Below are positions 36,743 to 45,058 of a DNA stretch of 64,000 nt, one piece after another. The notes under the pieces are model-generated. The model searched no databases, was not told where the DNA came from, and saw only the letters and a program-made list of their open reading frames with translations. The stretch lies in NCBI GenBank assembly GCA_000433035.1, contig FR890813.1:77220-141219 (forward strand), read 5' to 3'. This stretch comes from Staphylococcus sp. CAG:324 (GTDB taxonomy: Bacteria; Bacillota_I; Bacilli_A; ML615J-28; CAG-313). Within the stretch, counting starts at the first letter, position 1, and the number at the start of each line of letters is the position of its first letter. The translations under genes were made by a program, and so were the position numbers.

Positions 36743-36773
36743 ATAAATCACCCCCCCTAATCTTTTTATTTGT

Positions 36774-36802
36774 ATTATACTATATTTAAAATAGTATGTC
36801 AA
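36774..36802 (-). promoter_or_regulatory. Promoter of the MACPF gene
   Basis: Minus strand TTGACA (36802-36797), 17-nt spacer, TATAAT (36779-36774): exact vegetative consensus. It gives a leader of about 110 nt. Confidence 0.85.
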
Positions 36803-37073
36803 ATTTTTACATAAAATATAAAAAATAGAAATTGTTTGACCCCCTTTTCTATTTCTTAATTCATTATAATTGATATGTTTCAAATATCAAATAAATTTCA
36901 TAAATAATTGGCACACTCAAGTTAGTTTCTAATAAACCTATTAACAATTAAAGGAAGAATGAAGGATTGGTTTAATGTCTAATTTTATAAATTAATTATG
37001 GGAATTCCCAAAAAACAGTACTAAAAGTCTAATAGAGGAATATTGATAACTAAATTTAATGTTTCAAGCACTT
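36803..37073. other. Gene-free stretch between ywaF-like gene and MACPF promoter
   Basis: No ORF of note. A weak hairpin TTGATAT/ATATCAA occurs near 36871-36891. Nothing else recognised. Confidence 0.3.
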
Positions 37074-37892
37074 TTATTGGTAATCATTGCGATTTTGTAC
37101 ATTCACTTTTCTAAAATTTATATATTTTTTTATATAATATGTTATCCCAAAAATACATAATGCTCCTAAATTTACCGAAATAATATAACAACAAACAAAT
37201 ACATACCAATTAGTAGCATCCCATATTTTTGATAATACGGGCACTGTACTATTATAATAAGGACTTATTAAAAACATATTAAAAGAATCACTAAGATTAT
37301 ACTGATTTTTCATTTGTTCAAAAAAATAATTCATCGCTATAGCTAAACATGTTAATGAACAAAATAAAAGAATTCCTGGAATCATTTCTTTAATTTTACA
37401 ACCAAGATTTCTAGTTATTATCAAATAAACACCAAGCGTAATCATTGCACCATGCCATAATAAGGATTGCATTGTTATTGTAACCTCACTTGTGATTACA
37501 CTATCGGGAACAACCATGACTGAAAGTCCCGCAATTGTATAATAAAAACCCATAAATTGATATAAATATTCCCTGATTTTTTCTTTAAACACAGGCGTAA
37601 GTAAACAGATATAAATAGGTGTTGAACAAAATTGAAAAGGAAAAGTACTCCAATTATAACTAGATCTATCTTCAAACACATTTATAAATAGTTGTTTGTA
37701 TAACTCCAAAAAAAAGAAAAAAAGACCAAAATAAAAAACAGTCATTTTGACTTGCTTTTCGTTATGATTTTTATACCTTCTTATGAATACAATTGTAATA
37801 CAAACATTTATTACAATTATAATTAAGTGAAACCAACCATAACCATGTAATTTATCTGTTTTCCAAGATAATATATTTTCTAGATAATGCAT
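37074..37892 (-). CDS. YwaF-like integral membrane protein (TIGR02206 type)
   Basis: A 272-aa protein with about seven hydrophobic segments. Features typical of the YwaF family are GWFHLIIIVI near the N-terminus, FPFQFCSTPIYICLL with Cys-Ser-Thr-Pro in a membrane segment, and LLWHGAMITLGVYL. No cytoplasmic domain. Role unknown. It lies upstream of the MACPF gene on the same strand, about 270 bp from its promoter, so linkage is weak. Confidence 0.8.
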   Translation of the reverse strand: MHYLENILSWKTDKLHGYGWFHLIIIVINVCITIVFIRRYKNHNEKQVKMTVFYFGLFFFFLELYKQLFINVFEDRSSYNWSTFPFQFCSTPIYICLLTPVFKEKIREYLYQFMGFYYTIAGLSVMVVPDSVITSEVTITMQSLLWHGAMITLGVYLIITRNLGCKIKEMIPGILLFCSLTCLAIAMNYFFEQMKNQYNLSDSFNMFLISPYYNSTVPVLSKIWDATNWYVFVCCYIISVNLGALCIFGITYYIKKYINFRKVNVQNRNDYQ

Positions 37893-38085
37893 TACCTATT
37901 TCTCCTTATAAATATTTATTATCATATTATTGTCATATAAAATCATTACATATCATAATTTTGAATTATTATACCACATTATAATCATATTTGCAATATT
38001 TCAACAAATTTAATATTGTAAACTTATTTATAATTTATCTAAAACTATTCTTTCACTAATAAAATAGTATTTATTTTTTTTTATT

Positions 38086-38100
38086 TTAAAACGTTTTCAT
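38086..38100. promoter_or_regulatory. cre-like palindrome upstream of hsp20
   Basis: TTTAAAACGTTTTCAT resembles the CcpA cre consensus (TGWAANCGNTNWCA) with the leading TG changed to TT. It lies 8 bp before the CIRCE element. Weak evidence: short palindromes are frequent in AT-rich DNA. Confidence 0.25.
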
Positions 38101-38107
38101 CATTTTT

Positions 38108-38134
38108 TTAGCACTCTACTATTGACAGTGCTAA
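38108..38134. promoter_or_regulatory. CIRCE operator upstream of hsp20
   Basis: TTAGCACTC, 9 nt, CAGTGCTAA: one mismatch to consensus in the right arm. The hsp20 -35 box TTGACA (38122-38127) lies inside it, so HrcA binding would exclude RNA polymerase. Confidence 0.9.
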
Positions 38135-38149
38135 AAAAATGAGTATAAT
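38122..38149 (+). promoter_or_regulatory. Promoter of hsp20
   Basis: TTGACA (38122-38127), 16-nt spacer, TATAAT (38144-38149), overlapping the CIRCE element. Confidence 0.85.
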
Positions 38150-38188
38150 AAAAGTGTACTTAGAAAAAGTACATAGGAGGTGTTTGAT

Positions 38189-38620
38189 ATGAGTAATAAA
38201 AATAATGAATTAGTTAGAAAGGATATGTATGGAATGGATCCATTCTTTAATGATTTCTTTAATTTCCCATTTTTTGAAAATAGAAAGAATCACCATCCAA
38301 TAATGAAAACCGATATTAAAACCAATGGTGATAGTTATACTTTGGCTATTGATATACCTGGTTTTTCAAAAGATGAAATCACTATATCGATGGAAGATGG
38401 TTATCTTACTGTAAATGCTAGTAAGAAAGAAGAAACGAATACTGAAGAAAAAAATTACGTTAGACATGAAAGATTTTCGGGTTCTTATTCTAGAAGTTTT
38501 TATGTAGGAGAAATTAGTGAAGAAAAAATTAATGCTAAATTAGAAAATGGTGTTTTAACTATTATAATACCTAAAGAAATTGAAGAACAACCCGTTAAGA
38601 AATATATTGAAATTAAATAA
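38189..38620 (+). CDS. Small heat shock protein Hsp20
   Basis: Alpha-crystallin-type chaperone of 143 aa. The alpha-crystallin domain runs from about residue 40 (MKTDIKTNGDSYTLAIDIPG) to the conserved LENGVLTIIIPK near 120, followed by a short C-terminal tail. It holds unfolded proteins for refolding by DnaK. The frame is open to GTG 38180, but AGGAGG (38175-38180) is placed 8 nt before ATG 38189. Its promoter contains a CIRCE element, so it should share HrcA control with the hrcA-dnaJ operon. Confidence 0.96.
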   Translation: MSNKNNELVRKDMYGMDPFFNDFFNFPFFENRKNHHPIMKTDIKTNGDSYTLAIDIPGFSKDEITISMEDGYLTVNASKKEETNTEEKNYVRHERFSGSYSRSFYVGEISEEKINAKLENGVLTIIIPKEIEEQPVKKYIEIK

Positions 38621-38650
38621 ACTTCTCATCCATATCTTTTTATTAACAGA

Positions 38651-38677
38651 AAAAGTAAGCCATCATGGCTTACTTTT
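38651..38677. terminator. Bidirectional terminator between hsp20 and the EamA gene
   Basis: 12-bp stem AAAAGTAAGCCA with its complement and a 3-nt loop, flanked by poly-A and poly-T, between convergent genes. Confidence 0.85.
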
Positions 38678-38710
38678 TTATTATCAAAATAACAATGAAA
38701 AGAAAACAAC

Positions 38711-39577
38711 TCAAAACAATAGCATACAAAAAGTACCAATCACCATTAGTGTAAGTCCTATGAAGGATTTTAATGATAGTTTCTCTTTGAAAACAACTAT
38801 GGAAAAAAGAATGGTTACAAGAATACTTAATTTATCTATTGATACAACAACACTTGTAAGACCATCTTGCAATGCCTTATAGTAACAAAGCCAAGATACA
38901 CCTGTTGCAATTCCAGATAACCCAATAAATAACAATTCTTTTCTAGAAATCTCTTTTATCGTATGTTGTTGTTTCGTAAATAATACCAAAGCCCATGCCA
39001 TTAAAAGAACTACTGATGTCCGAATAGCAGTACCTAAATTTGATTCTACTCCATCTATTCCTATCTTTCCAAAAATGGCAGTTAAACTTGCAAAAAGGGC
39101 AGAAAAAATAGCATACATAATCCAAAGTTTATTTTTGTCATCTTTATTTGCTTTATTTTGACTTTTTTGAATCATCAAAAAAGTACCTAGGCCTATTAAA
39201 GCAACTCCAATAAATTTTCCCATTGTAATTTCTTCATGTAGAAGCAAGAAAGCAAGCAATATCGTTAAAATAGTACTAGATTTATCAATGGGAACAACTT
39301 TATTGATATCACCCATTTGTAAAGCCTTAAAATAACAAAGCCAAGATGCACCTGTTGCTAAACCCGATAAAATTAAAAATATCCAAGTTTTGAAATCAAT
39401 AGTAGGAATTGTTCCTTGTGATCCTACAATACATACCATAATCCAAGAAAAAAACAAAACTACAATGGTTCGCAAAGCAGTTGCAACATTTGAGTTAGTA
39501 TTCTTAATACCAATTTTTGCTAGTATTGAGGTTATTCCCGCAAAAAAAGCAGAAAGAATAGAGAATACAATCCACAT
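38711..39577 (-). CDS. EamA/DMT-family transporter
   Basis: A 288-aa membrane protein with ten predicted segments in two EamA repeats. The halves repeat the pattern GIKNTNSNVATALRT / GIDGVESNLGTAIRT and LSGLATGASWLCYFKALQ / LSGIATGVSWLCYYKALQ, then DKSSTILTILLAFLLLHE / DKLSILVTILFSIVVFKE. Drug/metabolite transporter superfamily, probably exporting a small metabolite or amine. Substrate unknown. Confidence 0.92.
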   Translation of the reverse strand: MWIVFSILSAFFAGITSILAKIGIKNTNSNVATALRTIVVLFFSWIMVCIVGSQGTIPTIDFKTWIFLILSGLATGASWLCYFKALQMGDINKVVPIDKSSTILTILLAFLLLHEEITMGKFIGVALIGLGTFLMIQKSQNKANKDDKNKLWIMYAIFSALFASLTAIFGKIGIDGVESNLGTAIRTSVVLLMAWALVLFTKQQHTIKEISRKELLFIGLSGIATGVSWLCYYKALQDGLTSVVVSIDKLSILVTILFSIVVFKEKLSLKSFIGLTLMVIGTFCMLLF

Positions 39578-39655
39578 ATTTTTATTACCCCTTCAAAATT
39601 TATAATATATTTTTATTTTAACAATATTTCTCAATAAAAGTTTAAAATTTAAAGT

Positions 39656-40198
39656 CTATAAAGCTGTACCTTTTTTGGGTACAAAATATGTTTTCATATC
39701 AAGACCCTCGTGCGTTAATAAAGCAATTTTTTTATCTATTCCACCAGCATACCCTGTTAAAGAACCATTACTGCCTACAACTCTATGGCAAGGTATAATA
39801 ATAGATATTGGATTATGTCCAACCGCACCACCTACAGCTTGTGCAGACATTTTTTCCATACCATATTTTTGCGCAATTTTTTTTGCTATATCATTATACG
39901 TAATAACACTCCCATAAGGAATCTCCATAAGAATTTGCCAAACATCTTTTTGAAAATTTGTACCAATTGGGCTAAGAGATAAACGTTTTATATCTGGCTT
40001 TAAATTATTAAAATAGTCGTCTAGCCATTTTTTTGTTTCTACTAAGATAAAATAATGATCATTTTCAATAATATCTTCTTTTGGTACAGTTTTATATTCA
40101 TATTTTTGCCCTTCTATCCATAGTCCAATCAGGGCATCTTCGCAAGCAGCAATTATAATATTTCCAAGTTTCGATTTATAGCTGGTTTTATAATACAT
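39656..40198 (-). CDS. ogt: Methylated-DNA-protein cysteine methyltransferase
   Basis: Suicide repair protein that removes O6-alkyl groups from guanine. The 180-aa sequence contains the active site IIPCHRVVGSNGSLTGYAGG with acceptor Cys in PCHR, preceded by the HTH-type AQAVGGAVGHNP recognition segment. No Ada-type regulatory domain. AGGGAG precedes the ATG. It sits next to mutY and a Nudix gene. Confidence 0.96.
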   Translation of the reverse strand: MYYKTSYKSKLGNIIIAACEDALIGLWIEGQKYEYKTVPKEDIIENDHYFILVETKKWLDDYFNNLKPDIKRLSLSPIGTNFQKDVWQILMEIPYGSVITYNDIAKKIAQKYGMEKMSAQAVGGAVGHNPISIIIPCHRVVGSNGSLTGYAGGIDKKIALLTHEGLDMKTYFVPKKGTAL

Positions 40199-40254
40199 AT
40201 TCGTACTCCCTATTTCTTTCCCTTAATAAAAATAAATTTTTTATTGTATAATTG

Positions 40255-41310
40255 TTAACATCTTTTTTCATCATATAAATAATACTCCATTTCCCCAAAA
40301 AACTTGCGAAAACATGTTGAAATGCCAATTGTATGTTCTATTTCTTCTTTAGAATAAAATCTTCCAACTAAATTTTCTTTATTTTGAATATGTACAAGAT
40401 ATCCTTTCATATACCATATTTGATGCGTAAATATATGCTTTTGCTCTTGCAAAGAAACTATATCTTTTACACATAGTCCTTTGGTTTCTAAATAGTTATT
40501 CGCATCTATTTCTGACATAGTTTCTTCCACAATATAAGGAGAATATAGTCCCTTTAATAACCCCTCTTCTTTATATTCAAAATAAATATGTTGATTTTTA
40601 TCTATTAAGAAAAAACAGGTATATTCATGTATAGTTATTTTTATTTTTTTTGATTTCACAGGATATAATCCTATCCCATTTTGTACATAGGCTTTGCAAT
40701 TATCCTTTAGTGGACAAATCTCACATTTCGTAATCTTAGGTCCACATATTGTAGCCCCAAGTTCCATCAAAGATTCATTGAAAAAACCAAAATTACTAGG
40801 TTGAAGCAATTCTAATTGTTTTTTATAATATTTTTTCGTACTAGTCAATGTAATATCTATTGGATTGGCTTCATATCTTGTTAAAACCCTTAAAACATTT
40901 CCATCGACAGCCGCATAAGGTAATCCATACGCTCTAGACAAAATAGCACCAGCAGTATATTCTCCTATTCCTTTCAATTGAATGGTATCTTCATATGTTC
41001 TTGGAAAAATACCATGATGTTTTTCCATAATAGTTCTTGCTGCAGATTGTAAATTTCTAGCTCTAGCATAATAACCTAGTCCTTCCCAAAGTTTTAACAA
41101 CTTCTCTTCTTGTACCAAAGCTAAACTTTTTATTGTCGGGATTTCTTTTAAAAAACGCTCATAATATGGCTTCACAGCTTCCATTCTAGTTTGTTGTGCC
41201 ATTATCTCACTAATCCAAATAGGATATGGATCAGTAATATCACGTCCAGGAAGTTTTCTTTTGTGTTTTAAAAACCAAGAAATTAATTTTTCTGTATCTA
41301 TCTTTATCAT
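40255..41310 (-). CDS. mutY: A/G-specific adenine glycosylase MutY
   Basis: Removes adenine mispaired with 8-oxoguanine. The 351-aa protein has AQQTRMEAVKPYYERF, the HhH motif LKGIGEYTAGAILS with catalytic Asp in VDGNVLRVL, and the [4Fe-4S] cysteines CGPKITKCEICPLKDNC. The C-terminal Nudix-like domain that reads 8-oxoG is present (about 225-345). Its ATG overlaps the TGA of the Nudix hydrolase gene (ATGA), so the two are coupled. Confidence 0.97.
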   Translation of the reverse strand: MIKIDTEKLISWFLKHKRKLPGRDITDPYPIWISEIMAQQTRMEAVKPYYERFLKEIPTIKSLALVQEEKLLKLWEGLGYYARARNLQSAARTIMEKHHGIFPRTYEDTIQLKGIGEYTAGAILSRAYGLPYAAVDGNVLRVLTRYEANPIDITLTSTKKYYKKQLELLQPSNFGFFNESLMELGATICGPKITKCEICPLKDNCKAYVQNGIGLYPVKSKKIKITIHEYTCFFLIDKNQHIYFEYKEEGLLKGLYSPYIVEETMSEIDANNYLETKGLCVKDIVSLQEQKHIFTHQIWYMKGYLVHIQNKENLVGRFYSKEEIEHTIGISTCFRKFFGEMEYYLYDEKRC

Positions 41311-41870
41311 ATTCTTTTTAATATTTTTTGATATATTTCAATCATTCTTTCTTCGGTTACTACTTTATCTATTTGTGTTATCGGAATCCAAGCAATAGAA
41401 GAATTTTCATCCTCTTTTATCGAAATAGGTAATTTTTCATCGGCTTCAAATAAATAACTAACATTTAAATGTAAATGATCAGAAATAATCGTGCCCTGTT
41501 TTATATGATGTCCAACACAAATTACTTCAAGTGATGCAATATTAGGATACAATAAATTTACTTCGGAAAGTCCCGATTCTTCCATAATTTCTCTTTTAGC
41601 AATTGATTCTAAATCAAATTCACCATCAGCATGACCACCAAGCCATCCATATGATTGATAAATTAAATGATATGCAAAAAGCACTTTATCGTGCGTTTGA
41701 TTAACTACAATTGCAGACGCAGTCATATGTGCTGCAAGTGACTTTCTATTATATGCTTTCTTCCCATATGTTTTTATATAATCTAATATTAATTTTTGAT
41801 CTTCTCCTTCTAATGGAGTAGTAGGAACATAATTGCGAATTTCTTTTAACATTTTTCGATACGTTTTCAT
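41307..41870 (-). CDS. Nudix hydrolase
   Basis: A 187-aa Nudix protein. The catalytic helix is GGHADGEFDLESIAKREIMEESGL, seen here as GGHADG then REIMEESGL; REIMEE supplies the metal-binding Glu residues. The N-terminal about 50 residues are helical. Start: ATG 41870 with GAGG 8 nt upstream; an ATG at 41882 lacks a site. Coupled to mutY, so a nucleotide-pool cleaning role is possible, but Nudix substrates cannot be predicted by eye. Confidence 0.88.
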   Translation of the reverse strand: MKTYRKMLKEIRNYVPTTPLEGEDQKLILDYIKTYGKKAYNRKSLAAHMTASAIVVNQTHDKVLFAYHLIYQSYGWLGGHADGEFDLESIAKREIMEESGLSEVNLLYPNIASLEVICVGHHIKQGTIISDHLHLNVSYLFEADEKLPISIKEDENSSIAWIPITQIDKVVTEERMIEIYQKILKRI

Positions 41871-42720
41871 AGTATACCTCATATTTTAATTTATTATAAC
41901 ATAATTTTTTAAAAAAGAAAGCAGAAATGAAAAAAATCTATTCAGTAAATAAGATTACCCTTAAAAATTAACTCCTTTATAGAAATTGAATCAAACTATA
42001 AAATACAGTCCTTCTATTTTTTGGTTCCTACCAAATATCTAATTCTTAAAACTAGTTTTAACTTACATACTTTTCACATCTTGAACCTTTTCAAAAGATT
42101 ATTCTAAATAATATTTTATTCTTAAAGTAATTTTGATATATACTAAATTATATTTTCTATGTTTTGAAACGAATATCCTAAAGTAATTTTTGGTATTTAT
42201 CAACTTTACCATTAGTATAAGATAAAATTGCAATAGCAAACATACACCCCATTTGAAATGAGATTGTAGTAGTTAATTTACTCATTGCAAATTGATTTAC
42301 AACGAATAATATTGTACTATCAAATACCAGTTGAATAATATATAGACAACAAATATCAATACTTTTTAAATAAAAAATGACCTATCATATGATAGGCCAG
42401 AATAAAAATGTTACAAATGAATTTTTTTTGATTATTTTAGCTATTTTCGATATAACACTGCTATAGCCTCAACATTGGTTGAGACTATCAAAGGTATATT
42501 TTTAACCTTTTTTGATAGGTCGAAACTACCAAAGGTATAATTATTATATCATAAATTTAAAAATATTAATAGAATTTTGTTGAAAAACCTTCACTTTTCT
42601 TTTTATCTCTCTAGCGTTACATAATTCCACTTTATTTTAAAAATCTAACAGAACGTCAAAAAACGGCTAAAAGTGTTATGTTGCTAGCTATTTTAACTTA
42701 TTCCACATTTGAATTTAAAC
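41871..42720. other. Left border of accessory stretch: gene-poor, with remnant and hairpins
   Basis: About 850 bp without an intact gene. On the minus strand 42178-42380 is open and encodes a hydrophobic fragment containing STILFVVNQFAMSK and FQMGCMFAIAILSY before TAG, probably the end of a decayed membrane-protein gene; no start or ribosome site is visible. A palindrome CCTATCATATGATAGG lies at 42381-42396. Related motifs at 42484-42499 and 42525-42540 flank a hairpin and recur at 50646-50662. Confidence 0.4.
42484..42540. repeat. ACTAYCAAAGGTATA motif pair with hairpin (left site)
   Basis: ACTATCAAAGGTATAT (42484-42499) and ACTACCAAAGGTATAA (42525-42540) are direct copies. Between them the strand contains the partial inverted form ACCTTTTTTGATAGGTC, so the first copy can fold into a hairpin. 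A third copy with its own inverted partner lies at 50620-50662. Confidence 0.55.
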
Positions 42721-43290
42721 TCAATTAAATCTGTTTTTTCCATTAAGTACAAGTGTATAATATTCATCATTTGTTGAGTCACAACAAACAAGTCTATGTT
42801 CATCCAATAGCCATAAATCTCCTTGTTTCGTTACTGGATTTTCTATATTGTTTATTTCCATTTCTTCATCAAAATTATCTTCATGAACATTTTCTAGTGA
42901 GCCCTTTCCAAACAATTCTTTTGCTTCATCTAAATCAAAACCTGTTAATGTTACATCAAAGCCTTCTTCATCTAATTCTTTTAATAGATCAGCAAGTAGA
43001 TTATTATTCCATTCATCACTAATTTTGTTTAGTGCTTTTTCTTTAGCTTCATCTAAATCTACTATTACACAATCTATTTCTTCATATCCCAATTCCTTTA
43101 ACACCTTTAACCTTTGGTGCCCACCAACTACTAGTCCTGTTCGCTTATTGTATATTACTGGCTCCACATAACCAAATTCTTTTATACTTTTCTTTAGTTT
43201 TTCGTATTCTTTATCACCAGGTTTCAAATTTTTTCTTGGATTATAATTTGCTGGTTTAAGTTTATCAATTTTCTTTTTTATTATTTGCAT
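42721..43290 (-). pseudogene. ParB-N/DNA methylase remnant (methylase domain lost)
   Basis: The 189-aa frame begins with a ParB-type nuclease domain (about 1-100; PANYNPRKN, VVGGHQRLKVLKELGY) and then reads QGDLWLLDEHRLVCCDST, the junction in phage and conjugative-element proteins where an N4/C5-type DNA methylase with a DPPYG motif normally follows. The frame ends 20 residues later without any DPPY motif. In another frame DLIEFK-like residues continue briefly, suggesting a frameshift plus deletion. GGAGGAG precedes the ATG. A relic of a mobile element; activity unlikely. Confidence 0.75.
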
Positions 43291-43303
43291 GTCTCCTCCA
43301 TAG

Positions 43304-43336
43304 AAAAAAGTAACGATTATTAGTCGCTACTTTTTT
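43304..43336. terminator. Hairpin upstream of the ParB remnant
   Basis: AAAAAAGTA..CGA pairs with TCG..TACTTTTTT. On the minus strand it would end the transcript of the gene remnant at 43408; it lies just before the ParB ribosome site. Confidence 0.55.
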
Positions 43337-43407
43337 AAGTAAGTAATGTAAAACTTTATTATTAAAACTAATCATTAATATAATAATCGAATATAACTAG
43401 TTTAATT

Positions 43408-43767
43408 TTATATTTTTTTAATTTTAATATAATTATAAAACTTTAATAATTCCTCATCATCTTTTCTAATAATTTTTTTAATAGTTTCTATATTTGATAA
43501 ATAATCATTAGTTATCAAATACGATATAAATTCATTATCAAAAGTTTTAACAGTATTTAAATCATATATATCATTTTCAACAATTTCAAATAATTTTACT
43601 TTATAAAATTGTGGATATCCAAGGTTTCCAATTAATAAATAATGCAATTCATTGTTTATCATTGCTATGGCATAAACATTATAACATTCATCAACATCAA
43701 TAGAATAGGTGTATTTTTCACCAATATTATTATAATAATTAGATATAATAGGATTGAAATGGTAAAA
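43408..43767 (-). pseudogene. Gene remnant truncated by the IS3 element
   Basis: About 119 C-terminal codons of an unrecognised protein (YTYSIDVDECYNVYAIAM, LHYLLIGNLGYPQFYKVKLF). The frame runs on into the presumed left end of the IS (first residues MLANTFFMCLL come from IS terminal sequence), and no ribosome site is present. The 5' part is not found on the far side of the IS, so deletion accompanied or followed insertion. It may be expressed as a fusion peptide but most likely is not functional. Confidence 0.6.
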
Positions 43768-43833
43768 TGTTAGTAGACACATAAAAAATGTGTTTGCTAA
43801 CATTTTTTGTTATAATTATATGGAGGTGATAAT

Positions 43834-44199
43834 ATGGGAAGACCTAAAGGTGGTAAGAATAGAGAATGGAGTAAAGAAGAAAAACTAAAATATGTTTTAA
43901 TGGTTTTGAATGGTGAAAAAAGTGCGACAGAAATAAGGAAGTCAGAAGGTATTAGTAATGGGATGATTTCCATATGGATAAAACGTTATAATGAAGGAGG
44001 CATAGAAGCTTTACAAAACAAACGTAAACCTGGCAATCCCTTAATGAAATATTCAAGAAGAAAAGAGCTTACCGATATAGAAAAACTAGAATATGAATTA
44101 ATGTTGTATAAAATTGAGGTAGAACGATTAAAAAAAGGGTACACCGAGGAGGATGTTCTTTTAGCCCAAGAGGAATTATCAGAAAAGAATACGAAGTAG
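43834..44199 (+). CDS. IS3-family transposase OrfA
   Basis: A 121-aa HTH protein: KEEKLKYVLMVLNGEKSATE, then ISNGMISIWIKRYNEGG, the helix-turn-helix that binds the IS ends, followed by a leucine-rich helix. GGAGGTGAT precedes the ATG. Near its end the run A7 (44130-44136) followed by GGG, within codons TTA AAA AAA GGG, is a likely -1 slippery site giving the OrfAB fusion transposase. Confidence 0.9.
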   Translation: MGRPKGGKNREWSKEEKLKYVLMVLNGEKSATEIRKSEGISNGMISIWIKRYNEGGIEALQNKRKPGNPLMKYSRRKELTDIEKLEYELMLYKIEVERLKKGYTEEDVLLAQEELSEKNTK

Positions 44200-44246
44200 T
44201 AGAGACTCTTTCTTGGGAGTTTAATATAAAATCACTATGTATAGTA

Positions 44247-45023
44247 ATGAATGTTTCAAGAAGCGGATACTATAAATGGCTAAACTGTAAAGGAACAATT
44301 CATAACTATAAAAAGAATCGAATAACACTAGCAGAAGAAATAAAAAATATCCATAAGCATCATTCTACTTATGGATATAGAGCTATCGCAGCTAATATAA
44401 GAAAATTAACTGGTTGGTATTTAAGTGATAATTTATGTCATAAAGCACGTAAAACGTACGTTAAGTTTAAAAGAGGTAATGAAAGTATAACATACCCTAA
44501 TATTGTTAAAGGAAACTTTTATCCATCTAGACCTATGGAAATAATTGTGACAGATACAACGATGATTTACAATCATGACAGACTTTATGATTGGACATTT
44601 TATATTGATGTTTTTAATAATGAGATAATTTCTTCAAATGTAATGCCATCAAAACATGGTAATAATGTTAAAAATCATTTTGAAGCTTATAAATCATTTT
44701 TAAAAGAGAAAATAAAAAGAGGATATAAAGACCTTGAGACGATTGTCCACTCTGATCAAGGTATTATATACTCCTCAACAGCTTTCAACAAGCTACATGA
44801 AAATTATACCATAAAAAGATCGATGAGTCGAGTAGGAACACCTACAGATAATCCTGTAATTGAATCTTTAAATGGATGGATAAAGGCTGAATTGTATAAG
44901 GACTTTAAAATCCATCAAGTAGAAGATATTGGTATAGCTATTAATGATTATGTTAAATATTATAATACACAAAGATTGGCTTATTCTTTACATTATAAAA
45001 ACCCAGTTCAATATCTGAACTGA
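44247..45023 (+). CDS. IS3-family transposase OrfB (DDE integrase)
   Basis: The ATG-started part is 258 aa; the frame is open upstream to the slippery A7 at 44130-44136 (reading RVHRGGCSFSPRG.. then YEVVETLSW), so the real product is probably an OrfAB fusion. The DDE triad is visible: Asp in IVTDTTMIY, Asp in VHSDQGIIYSS, Glu in NPVIESLNGW. It ends with YYNTQRLAYSLHYKNPVQY. Appears intact. Confidence 0.9.
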   Translation: MNVSRSGYYKWLNCKGTIHNYKKNRITLAEEIKNIHKHHSTYGYRAIAANIRKLTGWYLSDNLCHKARKTYVKFKRGNESITYPNIVKGNFYPSRPMEIIVTDTTMIYNHDRLYDWTFYIDVFNNEIISSNVMPSKHGNNVKNHFEAYKSFLKEKIKRGYKDLETIVHSDQGIIYSSTAFNKLHENYTIKRSMSRVGTPTDNPVIESLNGWIKAELYKDFKIHQVEDIGIAINDYVKYYNTQRLAYSLHYKNPVQYLN

Positions 45024-45058
45024 TGTCTGTCAAGTAGACAGATAATAAAAATAAAAAT

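Larger units (their letters stand above)
43768..45040 (+). mobile_element. IS3-family insertion sequence (IS150-like)
   Basis: orfA (43834-44199) and orfB (44247-45023) are in -1 register, as in IS3 elements. Left end starts TGTTAGTAGACACAT within a large inverted repeat (43764-43806); right end, read inward on the minus strand, starts TGTCTACTTGACAGACAT. The ends are assigned from TG..CA termini and partial similarity only. No target duplication is evident. Confidence 0.65.

Noticed and set aside
38580..38882. Plus-strand 100-codon frame after hsp20
   Set aside because: It overlaps the hsp20 end, the terminator and the antisense of the EamA gene; the product has no coding character.
42478..42545. 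Possible CRISPR array or tracrRNA-like element based on the repeated ACTAYCAAAGGTATA motif
   Set aside because: Only two copies about 40 bp apart plus one distant copy, no regular spacers, and no cas gene anywhere in the window.
43764..43806. Large inverted repeat as an independent MITE
   Set aside because: It directly abuts the orfA promoter and ribosome site and is better explained as the left end of the IS3 element.
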